Below, in pieces: positions 35,420 through 44,318 of a DNA stretch of 64,000 bases. Each line of letters begins with the position of its first letter. Position 1 is the stretch's first letter. The notes beneath the pieces were generated by a model. The model was not told the DNA's origin. It saw only the letters and a program-made list of their open reading frames with translations, and made no database searches. The DNA is from DTU052 sp050951725 (GTDB lineage Bacteria; Bacillota; Syntrophomonadia; Syntrophomonadales; DTU052), in contig JBMNJO010000025.1 of NCBI GenBank assembly GCA_050951725.1, forward strand, positions 62,001-126,000, read 5' to 3'. Position numbers and translations under genes: made by a program.

Positions 35420-35459
35420 AGCCCTGCCCTGTTGACGTAAGCAGCAGGGCTTTTATTTT
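35420..35459 (+). terminator. Intrinsic terminator after cheW
   Basis: AGCCCTGC and GCAGGGCT around a 16-base loop, then TTTATTTT. Confidence 0.8.
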
Positions 35460-35512
35460 GCCAGGGTTTGATGAATAATTAAATAAGCAGTAATTACTTG
35501 AGGTTAACGAAT

Positions 35513-35890
35513 ATGGTTGGTGCAGATCTGGTTGAGGTAGATCGGATAAGGGTGGCGATAAGCAGGACCCCCCGCTTTTGCTCCCGGGTGTTTACTGCCG
35601 GGGAAATAGAATACTGCGAGTCCAAAGCCAACCCTTTCCCTTCCTACGCAGTCCGCTTCGCAGCCAAGGAGGCTTTTCGCAAGCTTCACCCATCCTTTGC
35701 CTCTGGAATAAGATTTCATGAGGTGGAGGTCAGCAATGGGCCTGACGGACGTCCCTGTTACCGACTGCAGGGGGAGGCCCTGTCCCGGGCCGAGGATTTG
35801 AACATGGAATACATAGATTTAAGTCTCAGTCATGCCGGCAATTATGCCGTGGCTGTGGCTTTTGCCATTGCAGGGGATAAGGAGGGTTGA
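35513..35890 (+). CDS. acpS: Holo-[acyl-carrier-protein] synthase
   Basis: 125 residues, the normal AcpS length. It has the ADLVEVDRI start (magnesium-binding aspartate), RFAAKEAFRK (the second acidic ligand) and a C-terminal LSLSHAGNYAVAVA. It transfers phosphopantetheine from CoA to acyl carrier protein. ATG 35513 has GAGG upstream; TTG 35498 overlaps that site. The stop is two bases before nnr, so the two are translationally coupled in a conserved acpS-nnr-alr-mazEF order. Confidence 0.92.
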   Translation: MVGADLVEVDRIRVAISRTPRFCSRVFTAGEIEYCESKANPFPSYAVRFAAKEAFRKLHPSFASGIRFHEVEVSNGPDGRPCYRLQGEALSRAEDLNMEYIDLSLSHAGNYAVAVAFAIAGDKEG

Positions 35891-35891
35891 A

Positions 35892-37448
35892 ATGAAGATT
35901 GTAAGTGCTGAAGAGATGCGGGGGATTGACCGCCGGGCTTCCCAGGAGTTTGGAATAGCGAGCCTGATCCTGATGGAGAACGCAGGCATACGGGTAGTAG
36001 AGGTTGCGGAATCATTCCTGGAAAACAAGCCCCTTCGCCGGGTGGTAATTGTTGCTGGGAAAGGCAACAACGGCGGGGACGGTTTGGTTGTCGCCCGCCA
36101 CCTGCTTAACTCCGGAGCCCAGGTGGATACATTCCTGTTGGGAGACCCGGAAGAGATGACTCCCGATACCCTGGTTAACTATGAGATCCTGAGGAAAATG
36201 GACGCCCGGCTGTATCCCTTGAAAGATGACGAAGGGATAAACCGGTTGTTAATATCTTCACTATCTGCGGACCTGATTATTGATGCAATTTACGGCATCA
36301 GTTTCCGGGGAAGACTCCGGGAGTTCGACAGCCAGGTAGTCTCAATCATGAATCAGTCACAGAAGCCGATTGTGGCAGTTGATATACCCTCGGGTGTGGA
36401 GGCCGATACCGGCCGGGTAAAAGGTGAAGCCGTACGGGCTTCCTGGACGGTAACCATGGCCCTGCCCAAGCTGGGTCTTTTGGTGGAACCAGGATGCAGT
36501 TATGCCGGCCGGGTAACTGTGGCCGATATCTCGATCCCGTCCAGAATACTATCCGAGAAGGCGCTCAAGACCAATTTATTGACCGAGGACCTTATCAAAG
36601 GGTTCTTTCCCCCACGTTCCCGGGACACCCATAAGGGAACATACGGTCACGCCCTGGTGATCGGCGGGTCCATAGGGATGACCGGGGCGGTGATGCTGTC
36701 TGCGGCATCGGCCCTGGCGGTAGGAGCGGGCCTGGTAACGGCTGCGGTGCCGGAAAGCCTGCTGCCCATTGTCGAGGGTGGTCTGGCGGAGGTAATGACC
36801 GCACCTCTGGCTGAGACCAGACAGAGGTCGATAGCCCTGGAGGCCCTGCCGGTGATTGAAAACCTGTTGGGCACGGTATCGGTATGCGCCATCGGCCCCG
36901 GTATGTCGCGGTACCCGGAGGCCAAGGCCATAGTACGCTTTGTTTTGGAGAGATCGGGTGTTCCGGTAGTAATCGATGCTGACGGCCTTAACGCTCTCGG
37001 CGAGGATATGAGTGTGCTGGAAAACCGGCAGATCCCGATTGTCCTGACTCCTCATCCCGGGGAAATGAGCCGGCTTCAGGGTACCACAGTGGCAGAACTG
37101 CAGTCACGCCGCATGGAGTCTGCACGGGAGGCTGCGTCCAAATGGGGAGTTACCGTGGTTTTGAAGGGTTCAGGTACGATTGTGGCCGAGCCAGGTGGGG
37201 AAACATATCTGAATGTCACTGGTAATCCGGGTATGGCTACCGCCGGCAGCGGCGATGTCCTGACCGGGGTGATAACCGGACTTATTGCGCAGGGTATTCG
37301 CCCCAACACGGCTGCCGCCATTGGGGCTTACCTGCACGGCAAGGCGGGGGATCTGGTCAAGGAAACCCGGGGAGAGAGAGGCCTGGTGGCCGGTGACCTG
37401 GTGCGGGCACTCCCTGAGGTGATTAAAGGGTTTGAAAACGAGTTTTAG
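35892..37448 (+). CDS. nnr: Bifunctional NAD(P)H-hydrate epimerase/dehydratase
   Basis: 518 residues. The N-terminal epimerase domain (about 1-210) shows AGKGNNGGDGLVVARHL and the VDIPSGVEADTG motif. The C-terminal ADP/ATP-dependent NAD(P)H-hydrate dehydratase domain (about 225-515) shows HKGTYGHALVIGGS, the LTPHPGEMSRL motif and the NPGMATAGSGDVLTG signature. It repairs hydrated NADH and NADPH. GGAGGG lies just before ATG 35892. It is second in a housekeeping operon. Confidence 0.95.
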   Translation: MKIVSAEEMRGIDRRASQEFGIASLILMENAGIRVVEVAESFLENKPLRRVVIVAGKGNNGGDGLVVARHLLNSGAQVDTFLLGDPEEMTPDTLVNYEILRKMDARLYPLKDDEGINRLLISSLSADLIIDAIYGISFRGRLREFDSQVVSIMNQSQKPIVAVDIPSGVEADTGRVKGEAVRASWTVTMALPKLGLLVEPGCSYAGRVTVADISIPSRILSEKALKTNLLTEDLIKGFFPPRSRDTHKGTYGHALVIGGSIGMTGAVMLSAASALAVGAGLVTAAVPESLLPIVEGGLAEVMTAPLAETRQRSIALEALPVIENLLGTVSVCAIGPGMSRYPEAKAIVRFVLERSGVPVVIDADGLNALGEDMSVLENRQIPIVLTPHPGEMSRLQGTTVAELQSRRMESAREAASKWGVTVVLKGSGTIVAEPGGETYLNVTGNPGMATAGSGDVLTGVITGLIAQGIRPNTAAAIGAYLHGKAGDLVKETRGERGLVAGDLVRALPEVIKGFENEF

Positions 37449-37475
37449 AGTTGTGAGTGGAGGAGAGGGTTAGAG

Positions 37476-37658
37476 ATGAGAGTCCGAGACATTGTGACCG
37501 GGACAGTAAACAACAAACAGGCCGAGAGGCCGGGATATGTGGCCAGTGACCGATTAACCATAAAAAACATAAACCGGGTACCGGTGGTAAACAATAATAA
37601 GCTAGCGGGGATAGTCACTGGTGATGATGTCCGAAAGCGCTGGTTGGATGAGATATGA
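37476..37658 (+). CDS. Single CBS-motif protein
   Basis: 60 residues with RVRDIVTGTV at the start and NINRVPVVNNNKLAGIVTGDDVRKRW at the end, the two edges of one CBS motif. The middle segment (about 12-30) has lost the usual ITV...TV.EAA pattern. CBS motifs normally come in pairs that bind adenosyl ligands, so this must dimerise or be a remnant. GGAGGAGAGGG precedes the ATG, and it overlaps alr by four bases. Confidence 0.75.
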   Translation: MRVRDIVTGTVNNKQAERPGYVASDRLTIKNINRVPVVNNNKLAGIVTGDDVRKRWLDEI

Positions 37659-38785
37659 ATAGCTTGCGCCCGACTTGGGCAGAGATAGATTTAAACGCAA
37701 TAGCACATAACATAAAGCAGCTCCGGAGGCTGACCAAAGCTTCCACCAAGTTTATGGCCATCCTGAAAGCCAATGCCTACGGACATGGCATCCTGGAGGT
37801 GGCACAGGTCTGCGTCGACCAGGGAGTTGAATTCCTGGGAGTGGCTTTGCTCGACGAAGCCCTTCACCTGCATGAAAGCGGCATTAAAACCCCGGTGCTG
37901 ATTCTGGGTTACACCCCGCCCTCAGGTCTGGATGCGGTGGTGCAATATGCTTTCCGGCAGACGATTTTCGATCTGGCAAGCGCCGAACTGCTCTCGGAAG
38001 CGGCCGTTAAAAGAGGCAAGAAAGCCTTTGTCCATATAAAAGTAGATACCGGGATGTCACGGACCGGGTTTTTTACCGACCAGGAGGCGGTCCAAACCGT
38101 CACCCGTATCTGTGGTCTTCCAGGGTTGACAGTGGAAGGGATATTTACTCACCTGGCTACCGCCGACAGCCCTGAACAAACCTTCGCCAAGCTCCAATTG
38201 CAGCGGTTTTCAGAATTCCTGCAGGCCCTGAAGTCATCAGGTATTGAGATACCCATCCGGCATGCAGCCAATAGCGCAGGGATAGCCTACTATCCCGAGG
38301 CTCACTATGATCTGGTGCGGGCGGGCATTAATCTCTATGGCCTGAAATCTTCCCTCGAGCGGGAGAGCGACCTCCTTTTGATTCCGGCCATGAGGCTGAA
38401 AAGCCGGGTGGTGATGGTGAAAGAGGTTCCTGAGTCAACCATGGTCAGTTATGGCTGCACCTACGTAACTTCCAGGCCCACCAGAATAGCTACCGTACCC
38501 ATTGGTTATGGGGATGGCTACATTCGGGCCTACTCCAATCGTGCCTGGGCCATGGTCCGGGGGAAAAGGGTTCCCCTGATCGGACGGGTATGTATGGATT
38601 ACTGTATGTTCGATGTCACCGCAGTTGATGACATCCAGGTCGGCGATGAGGTGATCCTTTTTGGGCGACCGGAAGATCAGGTTACAGCTGATGAGCTGGC
38701 AGAGATAATCGGGACCATCAACTATGAAGTAGTCTGTCTGCTCAACTCCCGCGTGCCCCGTGTGTACGTCAACGACAAGCCATGA
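37655..38785 (+). CDS. alr: Alanine racemase
   Basis: 376 residues with the PLP-lysine motif KANAYGHG near residue 38, RHAANSAG, YGCTYVTSRP and the second catalytic tyrosine region IGYGDGY. It makes D-alanine for peptidoglycan. It overlaps the CBS gene by four bases (ATGA) and is followed by mazE and mazF as in Bacillus subtilis. Confidence 0.96.
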   Translation: MNSLRPTWAEIDLNAIAHNIKQLRRLTKASTKFMAILKANAYGHGILEVAQVCVDQGVEFLGVALLDEALHLHESGIKTPVLILGYTPPSGLDAVVQYAFRQTIFDLASAELLSEAAVKRGKKAFVHIKVDTGMSRTGFFTDQEAVQTVTRICGLPGLTVEGIFTHLATADSPEQTFAKLQLQRFSEFLQALKSSGIEIPIRHAANSAGIAYYPEAHYDLVRAGINLYGLKSSLERESDLLLIPAMRLKSRVVMVKEVPESTMVSYGCTYVTSRPTRIATVPIGYGDGYIRAYSNRAWAMVRGKRVPLIGRVCMDYCMFDVTAVDDIQVGDEVILFGRPEDQVTADELAEIIGTINYEVVCLLNSRVPRVYVNDKP

Positions 38786-38867
38786 AATTATTGGATTTGC
38801 CGGTCAAAACGTTGAAAGGCTATAATTAATTTGTCGTTCTGTACATACGGGATGGGAGGTGCTCCGT

Positions 38868-39137
38868 TTGCCGGCGTCCAAAAAAATCATAGTAAGTGTG
38901 CCTGATTCACTGCTGGCGGAGATGGATTTGTTGAGTGTTGAGGAGAGGAAGAACCGGAGCGAAATCGTCCGTGAGGCGATAAGGTTATATATCAATGAAC
39001 GCAAAAAAATGGTATTACGTGAACAACTACGCAAGGGTTATACCGAAATGGGGGATATTAATAAGGCAATAGCTGAAGAGACTTTTAATACGGATCATGA
39101 AGCGTTAAACAGAGGTCTACAAAAACTTGCGGAGTGA
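38868..39137 (+). CDS. mazE: Ribbon-helix-helix antitoxin (MazE/EndoAI type)
   Basis: 89 residues. The N-terminal ribbon-helix-helix (KKIIVSVPDSLLAEMDLL...NRSEIVREAIRLYI, about 3-45) binds the operator, and the C-terminal tail would wrap the toxin. TTG 38868 follows GGGAGG at eight bases; GTG 38859 overlaps the site. It is directly upstream of mazF, which starts within a few bases of its stop. Confidence 0.88.
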   Translation: MPASKKIIVSVPDSLLAEMDLLSVEERKNRSEIVREAIRLYINERKKMVLREQLRKGYTEMGDINKAIAEETFNTDHEALNRGLQKLAE

Positions 39138-39142
39138 TTTTA

Positions 39143-39496
39143 TTGCTGATTAAACGAGGCGAAATATACTTTGCTCAACTAAACCCGGTTATTGGCTCTG
39201 AGCAGGGTGGAATCAGGCCGGTGCTGGTGGTTCAAAATGATATTGGCAACCAGTACAGCCCGACAACGATTGTCCTGGCTATTACTTCACAGATTAATAA
39301 GGCGAAGCTGCCTACTCATGTTGAACTTAAAGCCGCAAAGTTTGGTTTAGACAAAGACTCCGTGATCCTGGGGGAACAGATCCGGACCATAGACAAGGCG
39401 CGTCTCAAACAGCGGATAGCCTTCCTGGACGAAGAGCTGATGGCCAAGGTCAACCAGGCTCTGGAGATCAGCATTGGTATCCAGGATCTGAATTAA
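39143..39496 (+). CDS. mazF: MazF/EndoA endoribonuclease toxin
   Basis: 117 residues from TTG 39143, eight bases after GGAG, matching the length of EndoA; a GTG at 39134 that overlaps the antitoxin stop is an alternative start. Motifs: KRGEIYFAQLNPVIGSEQGG, RPVLVVQND, SPTTIVLAITSQ and LGEQIRTIDK. All are very close to Bacillus EndoA, which cleaves mRNA at UACAU. Catalytic arginine and threonine regions are intact, so an active toxin is expected. A terminator follows. Confidence 0.95.
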   Translation: MLIKRGEIYFAQLNPVIGSEQGGIRPVLVVQNDIGNQYSPTTIVLAITSQINKAKLPTHVELKAAKFGLDKDSVILGEQIRTIDKARLKQRIAFLDEELMAKVNQALEISIGIQDLN

Positions 39497-39514
39497 ACTG
39501 AATAAGAAACAAAG

Positions 39515-39538
39515 ACAGGCTCAAAAAGCCTGTTTTTT
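39515..39538 (+). terminator. Intrinsic terminator after mazF
   Basis: ACAGGCT-CAAAA-AGCCTGT and six T. Confidence 0.88.
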
Positions 39539-39605
39539 GAGTGAATCAAGGGGACAGTCCCCATGATGCATTATGCATCATGGGGACTGTCCCCTTGATT
39601 CACTC
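39539..39605. repeat. Perfect 67-bp palindrome with GGGGACAGTCCCC arms
   Basis: Left arm 39539-39571 and right arm 39573-39605 are exact reverse complements over 33 bases with one central T. Each arm itself contains the smaller palindrome GGGGACaGTCCCC. It sits directly after the mazF terminator. Related shorter palindromes are at 43041, 43357, 50116 and 28069. Confidence 0.92.
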
Positions 39606-39671
39606 CGGGTATGCAGGCCGGGTGTGTAGCGTAAAATGGATTAGAAACCTTTCCGGGGAGAGTGGAGAGTA

Positions 39672-40379
39672 GTGAGGGTATTGATTGGCATAACCTGCGG
39701 TTTCGATGAAGGCGGCTACAGGTATTACCTGCGGCCGGGGTACTGGGAATCGGTGGAGAGTGCGGGAGGAACCCCGGTGATCCTGCCGCCGGCTGATTCA
39801 CCTGAGGTGATGGATCATTACCTTAAGGTCTGCGATGGTTACATACTGAGCGGGGGCGACGATATCGACCCGGCGTTCTGGGGAGAGGAGCCTCAGCCAG
39901 GACTGGGTGAGATTGATCCCCGGCGGGACCGCTTCGAGGTAGAACTGATAAGGGGTATTATAAAGAGGGATAAACCAGCCCTGTTTATCTGCCGGGGGAT
40001 TCAGGTTTTAAACGTGGTCTTGGGAGGGACCCTGATTCAGGATCTGCATTCCGAAATAGCCCACCGTCAACGTGCTCCCAGAAATCATCCCTTTCATGAT
40101 ATATTGTTGGAGAAGGCCAGTACTCTGTACCAGCTGTTTCAGCGGGAAACCGTCAGGGTGAACAGCTTTCATCACCAGGCCCTCGGCAGCCTGGCGCCGG
40201 GAATCAGCGTAACCGCCCGGGCACGGGATGGGGTGGTGGAAGCCGTGGAATTCCCGGAAAGAAGCTGGATCCTGGGAGTACAGTGGCATCCCGAGGCTAT
40301 GCGGGATGAGCTGTCAGCCCGCTTGTTTCAAGGGCTGGTGGAGGCGGCCGGGAAAAAGAGGCAGCTCGACTCAAGGTAA
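39672..40379 (+). CDS. Class I glutamine amidotransferase-like (peptidase C26)
   Basis: 235 residues of the gamma-glutamyl-GABA hydrolase family (PuuD-like). The catalytic cysteine lies in LFICRGIQVLNV, the His-Glu pair in VQWHPEA, and the LSGGDDIDP loop precedes it. The family hydrolyses gamma-glutamyl bonds. No polyamine operon surrounds it; the neighbours are a DUF362 protein and an amidohydrolase. GTG start after GGAGAG. Confidence 0.87.
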   Translation: MRVLIGITCGFDEGGYRYYLRPGYWESVESAGGTPVILPPADSPEVMDHYLKVCDGYILSGGDDIDPAFWGEEPQPGLGEIDPRRDRFEVELIRGIIKRDKPALFICRGIQVLNVVLGGTLIQDLHSEIAHRQRAPRNHPFHDILLEKASTLYQLFQRETVRVNSFHHQALGSLAPGISVTARARDGVVEAVEFPERSWILGVQWHPEAMRDELSARLFQGLVEAAGKKRQLDSR

Positions 40380-40496
40380 GGCTTGCGATAACTGCTGGCA
40401 GATGTACGAAATGCGTATGCCTTCCGGAGTTTTATTAAAGCAGAAGATGAGTAATCATTAAAAAGAAATGCTGAATCAGGCAGAGAGGAGATCATC

Positions 40497-41678
40497 GTGA
40501 CCTCGCAAGTAGCAGTAGTTCGATGTGAATCATATGAGGAAGCCCAGGTGGCAGCCGCGTTGGACAAGGTGTTTGAGAATATTGACCTGGCCGGGATTGT
40601 AAAGCCGGGAAACCTGGTGCTGCTTAAACCTAACCTGCTCGCGCCCCGGAAACCGGAGGCGGCGGTAACAACTCATCCGGCACTGGTAAGGGAAGTGGCC
40701 CGGAGGGTGCTGGCCCTGGGTGCCAGGGTGATGGTCGGCGACAGCTCAGGAGGACTGGTGGGGGGACACTATCCTACCGAGCGCTCGCTCCGTGTTTCCG
40801 GTATGACCAAAGTCTGCGAAGAACTCGGCATCACCGCCGTTAATTTTGACACCGCCGGGAGCAAGCGCGTTCCGGTTACGGGTCGCTTCCTTACGGAGTT
40901 GGAGGTGGCCCGTCCGGTGGTGGAGGCCGACGTAATCATAAATCTCCCCAAACTCAAGACCCACAGTGCCACCCTGTATACCGGGGCGGTCAAGAATATG
41001 TACGGTTCGGTTCCCGGCTCGCGCAAGGCGGATTATCACAGCCAGGCTCCATCGGCCCGGGATTTCAGCCGCCTCCTGGTGGATATTATCCAAAATTTTA
41101 CCCCCCAGCTCAACATTGTTGACGGCGTGGTGGGGATGGAAGGGAATGGCCCTGGAGTAGGCAGTCCGGTTAACATCGGATTGATAGTGGCTGGGGTCAA
41201 TCCGGTCCTGGTGGATGCGGTCTGCTGCCGGGCCATCGGCCTGGACCCCAGTCGGGTACGCTATCTCGAGGAAGCGGAAAATAGAGGATTGTGTTCCAGC
41301 CTGTCCGGGTATTCACTGGTGGGGGACAGGCTCAACTTGCCGGTGACGAAAAAATTCAAGTTCCCTACCAACCTGTGGTTTGAGCTGAATCCTCCTGGAA
41401 TTACCCGGTTTGTCATGCAGAGACTTAAACACCTGCCTTATTGCGATGCCCGCAAATGCACAGGCTGCAACATCTGCCGGGATTCCTGCCCGGTACAGGC
41501 TATCACTCCTGAGGCGGGCGGAAAAGGGGTTGTGGTTGACGGAAATAAATGCATTCAGTGCCTCTGCTGCCAGGAGTTGTGTCCGCAGGGAGCCTTTGAA
41601 ATAAAGGCTAGTAGCTGGTTAGGAACTTTAGCCATGAAAATAATGGAGGGCCTAAACGCGAACCGGCCCTTGGATTGA
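40497..41678 (+). CDS. DUF362 protein with two [4Fe-4S] motifs
   Basis: 393 residues. The DUF362 domain (about 1-300) contains LLKPNLLAPRKPE, VGDSSGG and the LPKLKTHSATLYTGAVKNMYG signature. A ferredoxin domain at about 320-375 has CTGCNICRDSCPV and CIQCLCCQELCPQ, though its second motif has an extra cysteine. These are likely soluble iron-sulphur proteins of unknown reaction. GTG start after GAGAGGAG. Confidence 0.88.
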   Translation: MTSQVAVVRCESYEEAQVAAALDKVFENIDLAGIVKPGNLVLLKPNLLAPRKPEAAVTTHPALVREVARRVLALGARVMVGDSSGGLVGGHYPTERSLRVSGMTKVCEELGITAVNFDTAGSKRVPVTGRFLTELEVARPVVEADVIINLPKLKTHSATLYTGAVKNMYGSVPGSRKADYHSQAPSARDFSRLLVDIIQNFTPQLNIVDGVVGMEGNGPGVGSPVNIGLIVAGVNPVLVDAVCCRAIGLDPSRVRYLEEAENRGLCSSLSGYSLVGDRLNLPVTKKFKFPTNLWFELNPPGITRFVMQRLKHLPYCDARKCTGCNICRDSCPVQAITPEAGGKGVVVDGNKCIQCLCCQELCPQGAFEIKASSWLGTLAMKIMEGLNANRPLD

Positions 41679-41711
41679 GTCATACAATACAAAAGGGGAG
41701 GAGAACAGCTA

Positions 41712-42848
41712 TTGATAGCGATCAAAGGCGGTACTATCGTCACAGTCAAGAACGGAACAATTAAAGATGGCGTTATTCTGATTCAAGGATCCACCATCAA
41801 GGAAGTCGGACAGGATACAGCCATCCCTCCTTCCGCCACCGTAATAGATGCTGCGGGGTGTTACGTAACTCCGGGCTTTATCGACGCTCACTGTCATGTT
41901 GGCATTGGTGAAGAGGTATTTTCCATCGAAGGCGATGACATAAACGAGACGACTGACCCCGTTACACCATACCTGCAGGCCCTGGATGGGGTTAACCTCA
42001 GAGATCTGGCATTTGATGACGCTGTAAGGAGCGGAGTAACCCGTTTAATGGTACACCCGGGAAGCGCCAATGTGCTCGGGGGTCAATCGGTACTGCTCAA
42101 GTCGTGGTCTCCTACTCTTTCGGATATGGTTTACTGTAACCCCTGGGGTTTGAAGGCCGCTCTCGGGGAGAACCCCAAGAAGGCCTACGGCAGCCAGAAC
42201 AAGACGCCCAAAACCAGGATGGGTAATGCCGCCCTCCTGCGCGAAGCCCTGTACACTGCGCTCAAACACAGTGAAAAGAAGCAGCGACTCCAACCCAAAG
42301 AGGAGTTTCGGCTGGAGGCTCTGATCAGGGTGGTGCGCCGGGAGATGCCGCTCTGGCTGCATGTCCACCGGGCTGATGACATCCTGACCGCCTTGCGTAT
42401 CAAGGATGAATTCAACATCGATCTGGTCCTGCAGCATGGCACCGAAGCCCATCTGGTGGCTGAGGAGATCGCCCGCCGCAAAGTGGCGGTATGCCTGGGA
42501 CCGCTCCTGGTCAACCGGGCCAAGGTTGAAATGAGGGAGGTTTCCTTCCGCAACATCCAGGTCCTGCAAAAGGCAGGGATAGAGTTCTGTCTGATAACCG
42601 ATCATCCCGTGGTTCCAATTCAATACCTGGGAGTTTGTGCGGCCCTGGCGGTAAGAGAGGGATTGGACGAAGAGACCGCCATCAGAGCACTAACATGGAA
42701 TCCCGCTCATATACTGGGCGTGGATCAAGAATTAGGATCCATCGAGCCAGGCAAAAAAGCCGATATCGTGATCTTTGATGGTCACCCGCTTGAGGTGAGA
42801 TCACGGGTTAAGCAAGCCCTGGTGGATGGTATCATATGGGGGGGATAA
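41712..42848 (+). CDS. Metal-dependent amidohydrolase (imidazolonepropionase-like)
   Basis: 378 residues. Metal ligands are visible in DAHCHVG (about 59-65), HVHRADD, QHGTEAH and TDHP, the order expected for the amidohydrolase superfamily. The N- and C-terminal beta-sandwich halves (MIAIKGGTIVT and GKKADIVIFDGHPL) are complete. The substrate is unknown. TTG start after GGGGAGGAG. It is followed immediately by a 62-codon gene. Confidence 0.87.
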   Translation: MIAIKGGTIVTVKNGTIKDGVILIQGSTIKEVGQDTAIPPSATVIDAAGCYVTPGFIDAHCHVGIGEEVFSIEGDDINETTDPVTPYLQALDGVNLRDLAFDDAVRSGVTRLMVHPGSANVLGGQSVLLKSWSPTLSDMVYCNPWGLKAALGENPKKAYGSQNKTPKTRMGNAALLREALYTALKHSEKKQRLQPKEEFRLEALIRVVRREMPLWLHVHRADDILTALRIKDEFNIDLVLQHGTEAHLVAEEIARRKVAVCLGPLLVNRAKVEMREVSFRNIQVLQKAGIEFCLITDHPVVPIQYLGVCAALAVREGLDEETAIRALTWNPAHILGVDQELGSIEPGKKADIVIFDGHPLEVRSRVKQALVDGIIWGG

Positions 42849-42849
42849 C

Positions 42850-43038
42850 GTGAACAGGGGAGATTTATTCAGTGTCTACCTCAATGGGGTAATGATGACC
42901 ATCTGTGTCATTGGTTCCTACAAAGAGGAGTATTCCGGTGAAGAGGTTGTTGTTTTGGCCCTCGTCAATCCAGAGAATATGCTGCACATACCCCTTTCCG
43001 ACATGACCATGTTCTTCCCCAAGAAGGTAATGAACTAA
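42850..43038 (+). CDS. Small hypothetical protein
   Basis: 62 residues, GTG start directly behind a run of G at the end of the amidohydrolase gene, one base after its stop, so coupled. No signal peptide. The sequence is compact and beta-rich (FSVYLNGVMMTICVIGSY), with the look of a small barrel protein. Family not recognised. Confidence 0.6.
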   Translation: MNRGDLFSVYLNGVMMTICVIGSYKEEYSGEEVVVLALVNPENMLHIPLSDMTMFFPKKVMN

Positions 43039-43040
43039 CA

Positions 43041-43063
43041 ATGGGACAGGGTCCCTGTCCCAT
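43041..43063. repeat. GGGACA-type palindrome
   Basis: ATGGGACAGGG-T-CCCTGTCCCAT, perfect 11-base arms, three bases after a stop codon. Confidence 0.85.
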
Positions 43064-43171
43064 GGCTGAACTTTTTTACCTGCGAAGCGTAGCGACGAAT
43101 ATTTATGCATTCAAACATCCCAATTATGACTTTTTGCAGGGGAATCAAACTTAAAAGAAAGTTAACCGGTT

Positions 43172-43205
43172 AAGAAAGCCCGGGCCCTGGCTCCCGGGCT
43201 TTCTT
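43172..43205 (+). terminator. Strong hairpin/terminator
   Basis: AAGAAAGCCCGGG and CCCGGGCTTTCTT, perfect 13-base stem with an eight-base loop. The A-rich and T-rich feet could terminate in either direction. Confidence 0.7.
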
Positions 43206-43356
43206 ATGGAAACATGGCAAGCTGCGGCCCTTAGGTGTGCCCTGCCCCCTTTTTCGGGAGCATAAATGCGGTCTTATTAATCGGCAAAACAAGCAGGGCG
43301 CATCCTGGATATCACACCAATATTTGACGACAGGCAACGCAGCGGATTCAAAGTAT

Positions 43357-43389
43357 AATGGGACACGGAGACAGCGTTCCTGTCCCATT
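43357..43389. repeat. GGGACA-type inverted repeat with T tract
   Basis: AATGGGACA and TGTCCCATT pair around an inner GGA/TCC, followed by TTTTTG. Resembles the other GGGACA palindromes and could terminate transcription just before the ABC operon. Confidence 0.65.
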
Positions 43390-43423
43390 TTTGTGAGGAC
43401 AGGCTTAAAAGGGGGCGCCAGAA

Positions 43424-44318
43424 ATGGCATTAGAGGTATCATCCGTGGTAAAAAGATTCGGCGACAATACGGCCGTTGATCATATTTCTTTTCAAATTGA
43501 CCGCCCCAGTGTCTTTGGTTTACTGGGAACAAATGGGGCAGGCAAAACCACCACTATTAGACTGATCCTGGGAATCCTGAAAAAGGACGAGGGCCTGATT
43601 CAATGGAATGGCCGCCCGGTTACCAGGGAAACCGTAAGTTTTGGCTATCTGGCCGAGGAAAGGGGCTTATATCCCAAGGCCAAAATCGTCGACCAGCTTT
43701 CCTATTTCGGAAAACTGCGGGGCATGGACGGCAAAGCGGTAAAAAAAGCTATCGGCTATTGGTTTGACCGGCTCAAAGTATCAGAATATGCCAATTCCAC
43801 AGCAGAGCAGTTGTCCAAAGGTAATCAGCAAAAAATTCAATTCATAACCGCGCTGCTGCACGACCCGGAATTAATTGTTCTCGATGAGCCCTTAAGCGGT
43901 CTGGACCCGGTTAATGCTGATCTGTTCAAAGGGGTAATTTATGAGCTGGTTGGTAAGGGTAAGTTCATTATTATGTCCAGTCATCAGATGCACTCCATTG
44001 AGGACTATTGTGAAGATATTATTATCCTCAAAGCTGGGAGCCACAGTCCTTAAAGGCAATCTGAAACAGATTAAGGCCGGCTATGGCAGGACCAATCTCA
44101 ACGTCAGTGGCGGCGAGGGAATAGACAGGCTCATCGACGATCTGGGAATGAAGCTGATAGCCAGGACTGCGGCGGGTTACGAGCTGGCCATCAAATCTGA
44201 TGCCGAGGCCTACCGCCTGCTGAATAAAATCATGTCCTCCCGGATAAGGCTGGATAAGTTTGAAATCCGGGAACCTTCTCTGCATGAGATATTCATTGAC
44301 AAAGTTGGTGAACAATAA
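43424..44318 (+). pseudogene. natA: ABC transporter ATPase (NatA-type), one-base frameshift
   Basis: The first frame (43424-44053) gives an almost complete ATPase: Walker A GTNGAGKTT (about residue 38), signature LSKGNQQK and Walker B LIVLDEPLSGLDP, then ends after LKAGSHSP. Removing one base at GGGA (44036-44039) gives LKAGATVLKGNLKQI and joins the second frame, which supplies the C-terminal domain to EQ at 44318. The repaired protein is 297 residues, typical of NatA-like ATPases. The permease begins in the last base of the stop. It could be a sequencing indel; a truncated but folded ATPase is also possible. Confidence 0.85.
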
